A stretch of 64,000 bases of DNA from Amanita rubescens (GCA_015039365.1 WION01000012.1:620001-684000), one strand, 5' to 3'. Positions 23,601-36,778 are shown, counted from the first letter of the stretch. Made by a program: numbers and translations. The notes: generated by a model not told the origin, from the sequence alone.

Positions 23601-26600
23601 TTTCTGACTTCGCAGAATATTTTGTTCGCAAGGTGGGTTTCTTTTCATGTTGCTTATTTGGCCTGTTCCCAAGTAATGCCTCGTTTTAGAGCTTGATTAG
23701 TGCCGTTTCTCGCGTTCGCTTTGAGAATGGCAAATCTCCTGCTGTAGTCAGGAGATTTCTGATCGATCAATTACGGTACAATGACAACACAACCAACCCC
23801 GTGCGTTGTATTGTTTTCTGGGGTCATCCATAATGCTGACGACACTGGAAGGAATCTGATGGCTTCTACATCAGTGCAATCATATCTGCTGCCGCATGTA
23901 CAAATGTTTCGACAGCACCACCCGAAAGAGGCGAAATCCTGCCTTCAGAAGTCAGGAGTGAGCATACTACCGAGGACTTGGACCTTCTTAGACAGACGTT
24001 GGGCGAAGTCGACCGTTATCGTAGTATGGACAGGCTAATTCCATCCCCACACAACGTTGTCACGATTGCAGCGTTGGAGGTTAGTCTATTAGACTATAAC
24101 CCCCTACCAATCTCATACCGGATTTCCAGTTTTACATGGTTCTCAGTGTTGCCAATCTCATTCCAAACCACCCGAAGATATTCTTCCCTCTTACTCGGTA
24201 AGTCGTTATCCGTCATCTAAACCTCTCAGAACATCTTAGAACATGCAACTTGTAGAGAGGGAAATTACACCCAAGTCCGCTTGGCTGCCTTCGATGGACT
24301 TTTCATGACCAGGTGGTATGTTCCGCAGATCATGCGTTACATACTTGCCGTGATGGCGAACGACCCATCCCGAGTTGTCCGTCGTCATGTGGCGAGAAAC
24401 GTTTGTCATAGCCTTGCATTATTGGTACACATGGGCGAGATGAAATCAAATCTCAAGGAGACCGAATCTCTACTCATTGAAGAGGATGGCTCTATTCCCG
24501 AGAAGGCGAAAGAGACCAAAAAGAGTGAAATGGACATGATGATCAAAGTGCTGAGAAAGGACCGTGAAGTTGGCAAGAATGAAGTTCTCCGAGAGTTCTT
24601 AATGCCAATTGCTCTGTACGTAACATGTTTAGCATGATCACAGCATTGACCAGTTTTCAGAGCTCTAGACGCTGACCATGAAGTCCGGTGGTGCATACTT
24701 AAGCTGGCTGACCTGCTCATCCGACCGGTAGACGAAACACCGCCGACAGTGAAAATCCACATTCCTGTTCCTGAAACCACACCGCAACTCCAATCAGTGA
24801 AACTACAGACAAAGGTTCCACGGGCGATCAAGGCTGGTGGTCAACCAACGAAGAGTCCATTGGTTCCGTTTGCGCCGCCGACTAGACTGAGATTGCCCGC
24901 TAGCCCAGTCGTTGAATCAAAAGCCATTGCTGGTATGCCCGAACCTCAACGAAGGTCCAGTATAGCGACAGCATCGACGCCGGTCGCCACGCCCAAACCA
25001 CAAAAACTCAAGGGACGTCTAGTTAAGCCTGAAAACAGACCGGTGCCTGTACTGAAGGCCCAGAGTGGTGGCATGAGCTTGAATGATCTCAGGGCTTGCC
25101 GCAACGCGTTGAAGAAGCTGAAGTCAAACAAACATGCCTTGCTGTTTAACCAGCCTGTGGATCCGATTCGCGACCACGCACCCAAGTATGTTACTTGTTT
25201 AGAACTTGTGATAATGAGTTTGACTTTCGTAGCTACTTCGACGTTATTAAAGACCCGATGGATTTGAGTACGATGGGAGCGAAACTCGAAGAGGGCATGT
25301 ATAAGGACCGTTTTGCTTTCGAGGCTGATTTCCATCTCATGACTGAGAATGCCAAAACGTACAATGGATCGGGATCATATGTGCATAATGAAGCTATCGT
25401 ACTAGAAACCTTTTTTGAGAAACGTGAGTCTCTCCCTCTTCAGAGAGGCCCATCTTACCATCGTTCAGAGTGGTCTATTATCAATAAAACGCTAGAAGCC
25501 GCAGACAGGGCACATCCGTCCACGGCGAACTCAGTGGTTAAACCATCTCTTCAGCGGCGTCCTGTGCCTGCAGTACTTGATGCTTCAAAACCTCCTGCCG
25601 CTCTTCCTTCCAGTGCTAGAGTTGAACCCTCGGTTGAGTCTACAACACTCGCACCTACGCCCTCTACATCGCGACCTGTCATCAAGTTGAAGGTTAACGC
25701 GCAAAGCACTGCCACAAGCTCTCATTCTGAAGCGGCCGGGTCAATACCTGCCCCTAAAGCGAAAAACCGGAAATCAAGAACAGCAGATGCACCTTTCCTC
25801 GACGCTATTGTAGCATCTCTCGAACCGCCACCGCCCTACATCGATGACGGCTCGCATGATATTCTACAAGAAGTGATTGCAATTGAGCGGGAAAAGAAGC
25901 AGCGTTCCATGGCAGAAAAAGATCGAGAAAAACCTCTAGCAAATGGAGCTCCTGGCAAGAGAAAGAAGTCGGACTCTACTTTTGATGAGGACGACATACT
26001 TGCACTCGCCACACCGTCGAAGAAGGAAAGAGTTTCTCCACCGGGCCCATCGACTTCTAAGTCAAAGTCGATTCCGCCTCCGCCTCCCTCTAAATCTTCT
26101 CAGGCAGTACCGCCTAAGCCCAAGAAAGATAAGCATGTGGATCCCGCCGTAACTTCCAAACCTAATAGCGATCTCCACCGAGCGTCTGCTAAGGATAAAG
26201 AGAAGGAAGTACAACCGTCTGGCTCTACGACACCGACTTCCATACCAAATCAGTCCTCTAAACCCAAGAAACTCCTAGTTTCAGTCACACCCGTCAATGA
26301 GAAGAAATGCCGGGATCTTTTGAAAATAATTCAAAAGATCCCAGATACCGCCATTTTCTTGAGGCCTGTGGATCCTGTTCTAGATGGTTGTCCTACGTGG
26401 GTAATCCTCGTTGTGATCTAACAACCGGCTAATGATAAACAGGTATTTGGATGAAATCGAGCACCCTATGGATTTCGGAACTATGGTGACGAAATTGAAC
26501 GAAGGGCAATACGAAACAATGGATAATTTCAGGAAGGATGTTGAACTCGTCTTCAGCAATTGCCGAAAGTTTAATCCTCCTGGGACATTTCCTGTGACAT

Positions 26601-27116
26601 GTGCTGATGCAGTGGAAAAAGTCTTCAAGAAGGAATGGCCAAGACTTATGGAACGTAAGCTGTCCTGGACGGAGAAGCGAGGTCTTCAAGGAGTCATGTC
26701 AAACCTGATAAAGGACCCGATGTAAGACGTGAAGTGTTCCGTTCGCAAGGAAGCTAGGCTAATGGTTTGTTCTTAGATCTTGGGTGTTCCGAGAGCCTGT
26801 TGACCCAGTTGCCCTCGGCATACCTACCTATTTTGATGTCATTCCCAAGAAGGATGCTCGCGACTTACGGACAATCCGTCTCAAGCTTGACAATGACAAG
26901 TATGATACCGCGGAAGCCTTTGAGGCCGATATCGAGCTCATGATCCAAAATGCCATCACATTTAATGGCGCTGATTCTGAAGTGGGAGCAATAGCGGTTC
27001 AAATGAGGCAAAGGTTTGATGAGTCTCTTGGGGCATGGAAATCTGGCAACCCGAAAAAACGGAAGGAAGGTGATAAGAGCACGCCACAGCCGATGAAGAA
27101 AGCCAAAATTGCATGA
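20638..27116 (+). CDS. TAF2: TFIID subunit TAF2 with three C-terminal bromodomains
   Basis: TFIID subunit with an M1-aminopeptidase-like fold that binds initiator DNA. Nineteen exons give about 1844 aa if two extra bases are discounted. Conserved blocks: KVVLEIDFSGSLW, YTEITLVPTSSEL, CWVPCIDNIWERCTWELEF, FYSTDYGSYPFGSYK, ALACQWVGINILPKNWSDLW (no HEXXH zinc site, as in TAF2), CAIRKLDFLGLFHLFKLFL and RLAAFDGLFMTRWYV. After a Pro/Ser-rich linker come three bromodomains: BD1 near residue 1225 (YFDVIKDPMDL, KTYNG), BD2 near 1590 (YLDEIEHPMDFGTM, RKFNPPG) and BD3 near 1715 (YFDVIPKKDA, ITFNG). Each keeps the acetyl-lysine-binding Asn. The frame breaks by +1 near 21605 and 21948. The exon 1/2 junction is uncertain. 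Intron 25424-25468 is 45 nt and stop-free. The protein ends in a basic NLS-like tail. Confidence 0.9.
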
Positions 27117-27303
27117 CTGTATTTTACAATTAATATAGATAGGGTTACGATACACCTAATTATTTGTACAATAGGGTATATTCCAGATGCGCTTGAGAGA
27201 AAGAAGTATTGCTTGATTCAAGCAGATTTGCATGATGTGGAAATAGAAAAAAATGTTGTCGAGTGGTTACCGGTACCAATCGGGCCATAGCTCAGTCAGG
27301 CAA
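27117..27303. other. Convergent 3' flanks TAF2/FAB1
   Basis: 187 bp, AT-rich, between the TAF2 stop and the FAB1 stop. It holds overlapping 3' untranslated regions and no gene. Confidence 0.5.
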
Positions 27304-30300
27304 TTAGGATCCTCTTCCGGAGTATCCCTCTGCTTCATCCAACGGTCTGGGATCTAAATTCACTGGTAAATAGACACGAGTTGTTACAAAAACAAGACTT
27401 ACGAGCGGAAAGTACCGCTCCATAGAACTGAGGAACCTTTGACGATATTGTTTAGGCGTTACGATAGTTGGCTCGCCTCTTCCTCCACCGAGAAAAGCTG
27501 ATTCTTTGACCCAACTTTCCAGTTTCTTATCCCACGTATACGTGCGTTGATAATCTTTGCTATGGTTAGAGTGGTCGTGAAATAGTGTGAAAGGAGACAC
27601 TGACCAACTATACCAATAACCAGCTCGTTCTTTTGACTATCAACCTGCACAAGTTGTGGATGAGCGAATCATATCGCAAATCATGTAGACGAGATACTAC
27701 ACACCCCACAAAGCAGAGAATAATCCATCACATTTATATCAGCCAAGAATTTAGTATCGTTGTGAAGAGCACCGCGAAGTATCCGCTTGGAATGTTCCCG
27801 TAGGTAGAAAGGGTGTAAATGAGCAGCTGCGCTCAAATTAGCATTTCACTATCTGATGATCACGGGTACTCACTCTCCACTAGATTCTCGTCCAGTAGCA
27901 CCTCATCCTCCCTCCCAGTCGACTGCACGTGTCGATTTCTGGTTGAACCTTTCAGATCATATATCTAGGCGCAGTCAAATATGGTCGCTTGGTCGCTCGC
28001 AATCCACTACAACAAACCTTTGTAAAGTGCCTGTCATAAAACAGATTCTCCATAACCAGTAGGTTCATCTGGAAAGATTTAGATCTCCCTGGGGCTTTAT
28101 CTTTCCCGTTCTTTTTGAAAGTCAGTTTGTAGCACCCGAAAACTTTAGCCAGAAGGGTAGGGCGCTATTTCTAGAGTTAGAAAGCTGCATGTCATGGGAA
28201 ATGAGTGACTGACATTAGCCGATACTGCGGAAGACATATATTCGAAATAGGATGGCGCGAACGTCTCCATTGTCTGAAGTTCAGGTCTCGACAGTTCCTT
28301 CGCAATGAAACGATCATCTGCACAGATTAATAAGTGATTGGTTTTAAACTTTAGAACGGCACACCTTTAGTCTTCAAAAAAGCGGAGCCTGACTTCCCTC
28401 CGCTTGCATTCCATTTGACGCATCGCGATAGCGATTCTACCATGCTCCTCTCACAATCGTATGCTCTGCGCAGTGCATCAAATTGTTCGGGGTATAGGAC
28501 GGTACAACTGATGGTTAAACCGCCGCTGTCAATTGCTGGTATAGCCCTGGTAAGTGCCGAACATTGAAGAGCCAACAAACATACTAATGACCCATGGAGA
28601 CTTGCTTGAGGGCATTCTGAGTTCCTCCATAGGATCAACCAGGTCTGAGCTCTCAAGGTTGACCACTCCCCAAGTCGACGTGGATTCTGCCACCGAGTTG
28701 TCGTCGGGCATGAAGGCTTCTCCACCGTCTGTTAGCTTCGCCTCCCGAGCTGTACGTTTTTCTGCACGAGACTTGGAGAGCATGTCGCGATACTGCGGCG
28801 AACTGTGGTGCAGGTACTGGTTAGCCTTGACTGAATTTATGTCGAGAAGGAACTTACTCGAGAGCAAGAGCAACCATGGATGTCGGCTCATCCGTCCGTA
28901 CTATCATAGACGAATCGTTATATATATATTCTGGATCATTCATGGAGTCATCAATCTCAATCGTCTGCTTCGCCGATAACGGTTGCTGTAACAACAATCC
29001 CGAAAGAGCCCTAAAAAAGGATCCGCGTTCCGTGCCAATGGGTAAGGTCTCAAGGTCTGACGTTAGGTTCTCAAGCTTTTGTTTGCCACTGTCCAAGGGG
29101 GGCGAAGGTGGGGGTTGAACAGGACCAGGTAGTTGTTTGGCAAGATTAGCATCTACGACTGTTTCAGTTTCAGGCTGGACTGAGGGTGCTGGAGGTGCGG
29201 CATCCTCAGTAGTTGTCGTAGAAGCGTCTGTGGAAGGAACGTCTGCATTGTCAGTTGTTGCTGACTCACGTAGCGGTTTACGGGCATCCTCTTCATTGGC
29301 GTCGGCTTCATCATCGGCTTCACTGGATGCATCGGATACGTCCGTCTCATCTTTAATGGCGTCTTGAACACTTGGAAGGATCACGACCCTAGCATGTGCT
29401 GATGTGACGGGACGCGCACGCTTTCCGCGAATCACACTATAACGGGTTTTCGAGCGTTCAGCGTCTCTGCTCAACCGCTCGAAATGCCTTGTCATGGTGG
29501 ACACTTTGACTCCGCTAGAAGGAGGTTTCCAGATGCCAGATTTATTGCCCATGTTACTGGAAACCCGCGGTGACTTATCCTTGCTTTGACTAGCCACTCT
29601 ATTGTTTGCACGTTTGGTAGTCCCTTGACTGCCAAGGGGCGAAGATGGGCGACCAGGTCTTGTGTTCCTGGTTTTAGCAGTAATGAAACGCTTGTCTGGA
29701 GAAGTTCGCCGAGAGCTAGTGTGCGAGTCTCCTGCAGACACCACCGGACCGGGTATCCTACTGCTATTTCCAGCAACGGGTAGTCTACGTGGACGGTTTC
29801 AGATGAGCGATGTTTGCCGCATAGCTTTGTTCAAAGTCAGACACGGAACTTTTTCTCGGTATTTGGTGCCTTGTCTTAGTCCGAACCGTTGCCCTTCGCT
29901 GCACAGGCAAAGTATATTCCTGTTCACTCTCCGACACGATGAGACGTGGTGAAAGGGCTGTCTTTGCCAAATCTTGGACGCCTTGGGCTGGAAGAAAATC
30001 TTGGTACTTTCTAACCAACTCCGCCACGGTTGGCTGATTTACCGATCGTCGAGGTAACCGGGAAATGTGCGGTGCATTTTCTGTAATCCTATTAACATTT
30101 TCCTCCTGCTGTATTGTTAACAATTCTTCAGGGAAAAGATTTTGTGAAATATACCTGAACAGGTTCTGTGAATCCATTTAATGGAGATGTATTGTAACGC
30201 GGCGCGCCAATGGTAGAGTCACTCTCCAGTTCGGAAATTTGGGGCTCGTCTTCTGTGGCAGCTTGAGTTGAGAGCTCGGATGCCGTCTCATTTCCAACGG

Positions 30301-33300
30301 GTACATCATTGCTAGTTTCTGCCTCAAGACTGGGTTTATCTTGTGCGCTTTCTGACAGTAAAAGATGAACGTTTCTCGTTAATTACAGATTCTGTCTCAA
30401 TAGATCCTTCCTCTGCTTCAGAGACACTCGCAGACGGTAGATGCTGATCGCCAAAAACACCAGACATGTCGGGTCGCCTAGGCCAGATGGCACGAACGGA
30501 ATTGAATGCAGAAGGACGTCTGGATGCCTTTTCAGTTGAGTGATGAGGCCTAGGCTTAGGCAAGCGATCAAAATCCTGCTGCCACGCCACAATCTTCTCT
30601 TGCCGATACGAAAGAACTTTATTCAGCGCAACAGTATCAGTTGGTGCAGACTCTCTGTACACGCGATTTATGAGTCTGGCGATCTCGTCCCGTTCGGCTT
30701 CTGCTCTGGTTATCAGAGGATTCACGGCTAACAAAAGACTCGCATCATGCTTCTCGTCTCCAGTTGCAGCGTCGATACTGATGAGCCTGAGGTCATCAAT
30801 TAGCCCGCTGTACCAATAAATGTTCCGACGATGTAGCTTCTGGTAGTCGGCATTCTTCAATTGCAATTGTGTTTCTGGACGGATGCGAATTCGGGTTGGT
30901 GGACAGACTATTTCGTGCAGAGTTATAGGATCTGATTGGAAACGCACAGTCATTCCTTTCAGGGCGAAATATCGAGTATGGTGTTGATATATATTATGCT
31001 CGCAACCAGCGCCCTGAACTAATTTGACGTCAGCGGGGTAGAAGTGCAACTCGAGAAACTTGGCGAATGAATATCTTTGCATCTCTTCTGAAAGAGGGAT
31101 GAATGGAGTGACAGTGTAGCAAATTCTGCATGTGCTCCAGGTCATGGTGAGGTCTGGGGGTGGAAGATGAGGCAGGCGATCCAACGGCTCAACGGCAATA
31201 AACAGCCGTGTTTCGTTATGAACATATACCTTGCAATGGCGCGCGAGTGGTTGGTCGCAATTCTTGCCGGCACAGAGAGCTTTGGGATCTTGCATTTGAG
31301 CCAGAGTACCGATAATGGCTTGCTCGATACACTGGCCTAGTGTACAATCATTCTCACCATAGAAAGTCATGTAGTTGAGTCGGGGCGCAAAACAGGCACG
31401 ACACTCAGCGAATCGCGCAATAGGAACTGTATACTCCCAAAGACTGATTCGCTGATATGTCTCTACAACGAAATCGTCTTTGTTCTTGCGAAGATACCAC
31501 TCCCATACCCTCCGCTGTTCCTCATGCCGCCACTTGAGATAACTGAGTCTGCTTTCCAGCCGAATATCCTCTTCGGTTCGTATTTCAATCAATTCTCCCA
31601 TAACTGAACTTGCCACAGATGAATATGGCATGGGAGGTGTTGAATAACTTAGAGAGGTGGAGGCTGATGCATCACTGAAGTATGACCCGCTGTCCTCTCT
31701 GCCAGGGTTAGATTCAATCCCTGGAGTTCTAACGGGGACATGTAGACTTGCAAGACTATCCCAACTCTGAGAGGACTTGAGTGCCGTATCACCCTTGTCA
31801 GCCTCAGTGAAAGTACTCTCTTTCGAGTGGCTGACTTGAATGCGCTCTTCCCGTCGAACGATTTCGTCTTCCCAGGCCCGCTTCGCTTCTTTCAACTTGA
31901 TATCCAATTCTCTCATTATTCGAAGAGGATAAGGAGGTGGAAAACGCAAAGTGGCCGAAACAGATATAAATGTCTTCATGTATGGCTCCAGTGACTCCTC
32001 TATTCGTCGGGAAAGATGGCGTTGTTCGGCCTCCTCGTCCGTAAGCTCACCCGAAAAGGGCTGGGGACTCGGATCTAGAACGCCACTACCAGGCGATTGA
32101 ACCGAAAGTGAAACAACAGGTTTTCCGTCTTGATACTCGATCGAAGCGTAAGAGCTGGGGACCGCAGCTGCGTTGAACGATGGAAGTGTGATAAGACAGT
32201 CCTTCCAGAGATGGGTCTCCAGCTTCAAATTTCTGACCATGAATGTTACAAAGCGAGTGATTTTCTTCAACCGCCGCAGCGTTGCAATGTCAGCACCTCG
32301 CAATATGATGGTGCAACCCATATCGGGGCTACATCCTTCGAAACGCATGTAGGTCTTCCGGCGGTTTGGAATCAAGGGATGGTCAAAGGTCTGCAATCTA
32401 TAGCGACCGCAATGGCCCATGCGAGGTTCCAGAGCCAACTTGTCTATGGAAGAGAATACATCCGCCTGAGTCATCCGAGCAACAGTAGAAACTGCACTCG
32501 TTTTCACCGACCTAGCGACCGCAATATTGTGCTTTGCGAGACCGTCTAATGCTAGGCGCGACACAGATCGCTCCACCAAAACGATGTGCGGTCGCAAAGC
32601 CGCTATTCGGGCAACGAGGTTGGCAAGATATTCCTTTTCCTGGCGTACAATTTGTCCGAAAGGCATATACTGGCCTTCCACTCGATAAAATTCCAACGGA
32701 AATGTAACAAGCATGACGCGGGGGTGTTTTTGGGATCGAGACATCTGCTTGTGCGCAACATTCTTTGTGATAACAGCACCAGTCCACGTACTCGGAATCT
32801 TGCGGTGCTCCACCCGGAATTTTCTTTATTTTAACATAGCGACGAATATCCATATCTTCACCTTGTCTATGGGGTAGTGCAGTAAATGTCATCTCACGTG
32901 CGATCTTGAGAGCAAGCCGTGATAGCGTTTCTTCCCATTCCTTGATGTTAGGTATTTCTTCCCGCGCGAGCATCTGGCGTAACATGAACTTGAGGTGAAG
33001 CATGGAGGCAAGATTGAGTTCTTGCGCATAGCTAAGGATGCTAAGTTGACAGCCTGAGGTCATACAAAGCTCCGACTTACGCAGTACTTTCCCTTCTTGT
33101 GCGCCATCCGATATCCAAAGACGTTATGCTATCTAACCGGCTCTGAACGCGACTGCGGATAAAAGGTGTTGACGTATCAGAATCACCGTAGGAATTAAAC
33201 CTGTCTCGAAACCTATCATGTACTTGGGGGCTATCCTGATCCGGTGATCCTACAGGAAATTGCACAGTACTTGAATTCGCGTCGTTTTTTGACTTCGCTA

Positions 33301-34586
33301 AATGTACTGGGGGACTACTTCCATGTACGTCCTCCTGATTGTACGTCCCATTGAGATTGCCAGAATCTTTCTCTTCGTCGGATAGCGCCCGTCTGAAGGG
33401 CGCGGGATTCTCGCGTGTGGCTTCCCACATGTTATCATGGCGTTCTGGTGACAGTTCGCCGTCATATAAAGGTCGTTTATTTTCTGCAATAGAATACAGA
33501 TTAAACGGATCTTCTTTCCGTTCAAATATCTGCGATGTCGAAAATGGCGACTGGGGATGGAATGAAAGGCTGGCGATACCGTCACCACCAAGTTGATGAG
33601 CTGGAAACGCGGAGTGCGCAGATGACACGACTGATCGTCTGTCGTCTTCGTCTTCGTCAACTGTGGCTAGCTTTTCCAAACATAAGTTACAAACGCGGAC
33701 CATCCCTTCCTGCCCGAAACGAGAACCTTTTATAACGTTTGAAGCACATCGCGAACAAAAGATCTGGCCTAACAGTTCCAATAATTAAAACACGTTATTT
33801 TTTTGCGCTTGGCTATTACTGAACCACATATTCTGCAATGGTGTTTTCGTCTCCATGTGGTGAATATACTTTTACAGTCATAGCATTCTTTACAATTCTC
33901 GTCTTCCATCCAGTAATGTCTTGATAACCCTGAAGGTATTGAGCGAACCAACTATGAATAACAGAGTAATGATGTTCACCTTCTCCACGCAGACGGCGAA
34001 TGACCTTCGACACTGAGGCGGACCTATGAAAACTAGCAGATGTTCTAATGCTGCGAGCATCATCGGGAATGGGAAATCCAGGAATTGACGTGCCAAATAA
34101 TGCACCCTCTGAGGAGTCCCACACAGGGGAATAGAAAGCACCGGAGCGAGATGGTGACCTTTCATGTTCCGCATTGTACGAGAGGACCTCAGATTGCGCG
34201 GGAGTGAGCGAGACCAGAGGTGGTGCAGCCGACGCAACTGCAGGGTGGAGAGGATTTCGACGTTCTGATCCGGGAGTCTTGGTCACTGGAGCTGATACCT
34301 GACTCTGGCCTGCATGGGAAAGGCGCCTCTGGTCTGACAAATTCAGCGGCGCAGGTGCATTTGTGCCTGTAGTTGATGGAACTGCAGCTTGGGTAGTTGA
34401 TGCCAGTGGAGCAGACAAAGTATTCTTCATCCTCGAGAATATGGAAGTAACGAGTGTATAGGAAGACTTGTCGTTATCATCATCCTCAGAGAAGGGATTG
34501 AATGAGGTTAGACTTGCGACGTCGTCCGATATACGGGATCTCGAGGATAAGGCGGTGCCTGGGGGTGGCACAGACTCGGTAGACAT
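27304..34586 (-). CDS. FAB1: 1-phosphatidylinositol-3-phosphate 5-kinase FAB1/PIKfyve
   Basis: Makes PI(3,5)P2 on endosome/vacuole membranes. About 2100 aa. Start 34586 ([10 protein letters not shown]). FYVE domain from exon joins 33980/33929, 33825/33768 and 33081/33031: [44 protein letters not shown]. Next comes the CCT/TCP1-like domain ([36 protein letters not shown]) with [15 protein letters not shown] and [18 protein letters not shown], a Cys-rich region, a Ser-rich linker, then the kinase: [68 protein letters not shown] and [20 protein letters not shown]. Frame breaks needing one skipped base occur near 32781, 30360 and 29787, and possibly at the 28592/28548 junction. The last intron leaves the C-terminus ambiguous (stop at 27304 or inside the last exon). 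Confidence 0.93.
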
Positions 34587-34661
34587 GACGGACAGTGACA
34601 AGGACACATCGAGCCGAACATTCTTTCGATGACGTAATCGCATATCGATCGCCACTCAAAC
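34587..34661. promoter_or_regulatory. Compact divergent promoter FAB1 / CSN2
   Basis: Only 75 bp separate the two start codons, so the transcripts must share promoter DNA or overlap at their 5' ends. No motif was recognised. Confidence 0.5.
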
Positions 34662-36575
34662 ATGGACGACGACGATGCAGACTATATGCAAGGAAGCGAG
34701 GATGAGGTTAGCTTCATTCTACTCGATGAACCTCTGCCAATCTATGCATAGGACTACGATTTTGACTATTCCGATGGCGACGACGCAGAGCAAGCGGGAA
34801 ACGCAGATGTCGAGAATTTGTACTACAAAGCCAAATGTGCGCTGCAAGCATTCTCTCAGTATATATGATTTACTCAGATTTTCACCAGCCAAGAAGGAAG
34901 ATAACCCAGAAGAAGCGTTGAAGGAATTCCGTAGTATCGTAGACCAGGAGAAAGAACAGGGTGACTGGTATGTACTAGTCAGACAGTGCCTTCATGGTCT
35001 CATTGTCTCTTACAGGGGTTTCAAAGCACTCAAACAGGCCACAAAACTGCTTTTTCTTAACCTGCGCAGACCGAACGATGCATTAGAGACATATAAACGT
35101 CTGCTAACATACACCAAGTCCGCAGTGACACGCAATTATTCTGAGAAGACTATCAACGGGATTCTGGACTACGTTGGTGGCGGAAAAGGAGGGGTTGTTG
35201 AGGTCGATGTTCTTGAGAAATTCTATCAAGCCACCAAGGATGCTCTTGAAGAAGCCAAGAATGAGGCAAGTTGACGACAGCTTCTCCGACGTATTACTTC
35301 AATTTTCGCAATAGCGTTTGTCGTTGAAAACGAATCTCAAGCTTGCCAAGCTATGGCTTGACCGCAAGGAGTTTACGCGCTTGTCAAAAGTATCCCTGGT
35401 TGTGATACCTCCCTATTCAGACTAACCCCCTGAACAGCTGATTCGCGATCTGCATCACGCCGCAAACCTCAACGTCGGCGATGATGACCAGTCGCAGCGC
35501 GGGACTCAGTTACTGGAGATATATGCTCTTGAAATTCAAATGTACAACGAGACAAAGAATTTCAAAAAGCTGAAGGTACGACGTCCCGATGTGTATTGAC
35601 CACCCTCACGTATTACAGGAAATATACAATGCTACCAACAATGTTCGCTCAGCCATTCCTCATCCGCGGATCATGGGTGTTATAAAGGAGTGCGGAGGAA
35701 AGATGTGGATGGGAGAACGTACGCGTTTGCCGTGCTCGTAATATGCTCTTGAGTCAACTTTGAACAGGTCAGTGGAACAGAGCAAGCGAAGATTTCTTCG
35801 AGTCCTTCCGAAATTACGATGAGGCTGGATCGCCTCAGCGGATTCAGGTCCTCAAATATCTTGTGTTAGCGAATATGTTGACAGGATCCGAGGTTAATCC
35901 ATTCGATAGTCAGGAAACTAAGCCGTAGGTTCAGTTCAATTCTCTCTTGAGATTGATTTCAGCCAGTTCCAAGATATAAGAATGATCCGCAAATCAAAGC
36001 CATGACTGATCTTGTTGATGCATACCAACGACGCGAAGTGCATCTCGCAGAAAGGATTTTGAAAGGTACGAGGTCGTCCATCTCAGTCATTTGACTTGAC
36101 CGTTCACCATGTTATAGACAACCATGAAACAATCATGGCGGATCGCTTCATTCGATCTCATATAGGGGACCTTCTCCGCAGCCTCCGAACACAATATCTT
36201 ATTGACCTCATTAAGCCATATACGCGGTTAGAACTTGCTTTCCTCGCCAAGGTTGTACGTTCAACACTACGGATCTACTCCTGCTGACAGATACGCTAGC
36301 AACTTAATGTCGATACGCACGAGGTTGAGGAATTATTAGTGGGCCTGATTCTAGAAGGTAAAGTAGATGGGCGGATTGACCAAGTTGGCATGAGACTAGA
36401 GTTGGACAGGAAGTAAGCTCTTGGTCATGCACCGCGGCCGTGCCCCTGATCTTAAACGTTTTGCAGGCAGAGTCTGGAAAAGAAGCGCTATGCGGCACTG
36501 AGCAGATGGACTGAATGCACTCGAAGCAATTCATGGGACAGTCATTGGGAAAACAGCCTCAATTGGTCGGAGTGA
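34662..36575 (+). CDS. CSN2: COP9 signalosome subunit 2
   Basis: PCI-domain subunit of the COP9 signalosome, which removes NEDD8 from cullins; CSN2 cradles the cullin C-terminus. Twelve exons give 458 aa: 34662-34706, 34752-34836, 34889-34967, 35016-35265, 35315-35389, 35438-35575, 35619-35718, 35768-35924, 35974-36065, 36118-36251, 36300-36412, 36467-36575. Blocks: acidic N-terminus ([15 protein letters not shown]), [77 protein letters not shown]-like [50 protein letters not shown] and the PCI winged helix [20 protein letters not shown]. Intron 4 is a GC-AG intron (donor GAG|GCAAGT at 35266); only this splice keeps the frame. Confidence 0.95.
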
Positions 36576-36778
36576 GCCGGGACTCATGGGTCCCGAGGGG
36601 TTGGGCATCTCTATCAGAGAAGGCTAGCCATTGCTCATATGCTATTCTGTACATTGTCATCGCATGCTTGTAAGATAGATAGCGCAGTAAACGGACTATA
36701 TGCATATCTAATTGCGACGTGTCTGATAAGAATAGGTATGAGTTGATCTGTAGCATGTACAATGGCAAAACGAACCAA

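Noticed and set aside
28548..28610. A firm additional frame break in FAB1 at SSKSPW / AIPAIDSGG
   Set aside because: An alternative donor (AA|GTCTCC) joins the exons in frame at the cost of three residues, so the evidence is ambiguous; mentioned only as possible.
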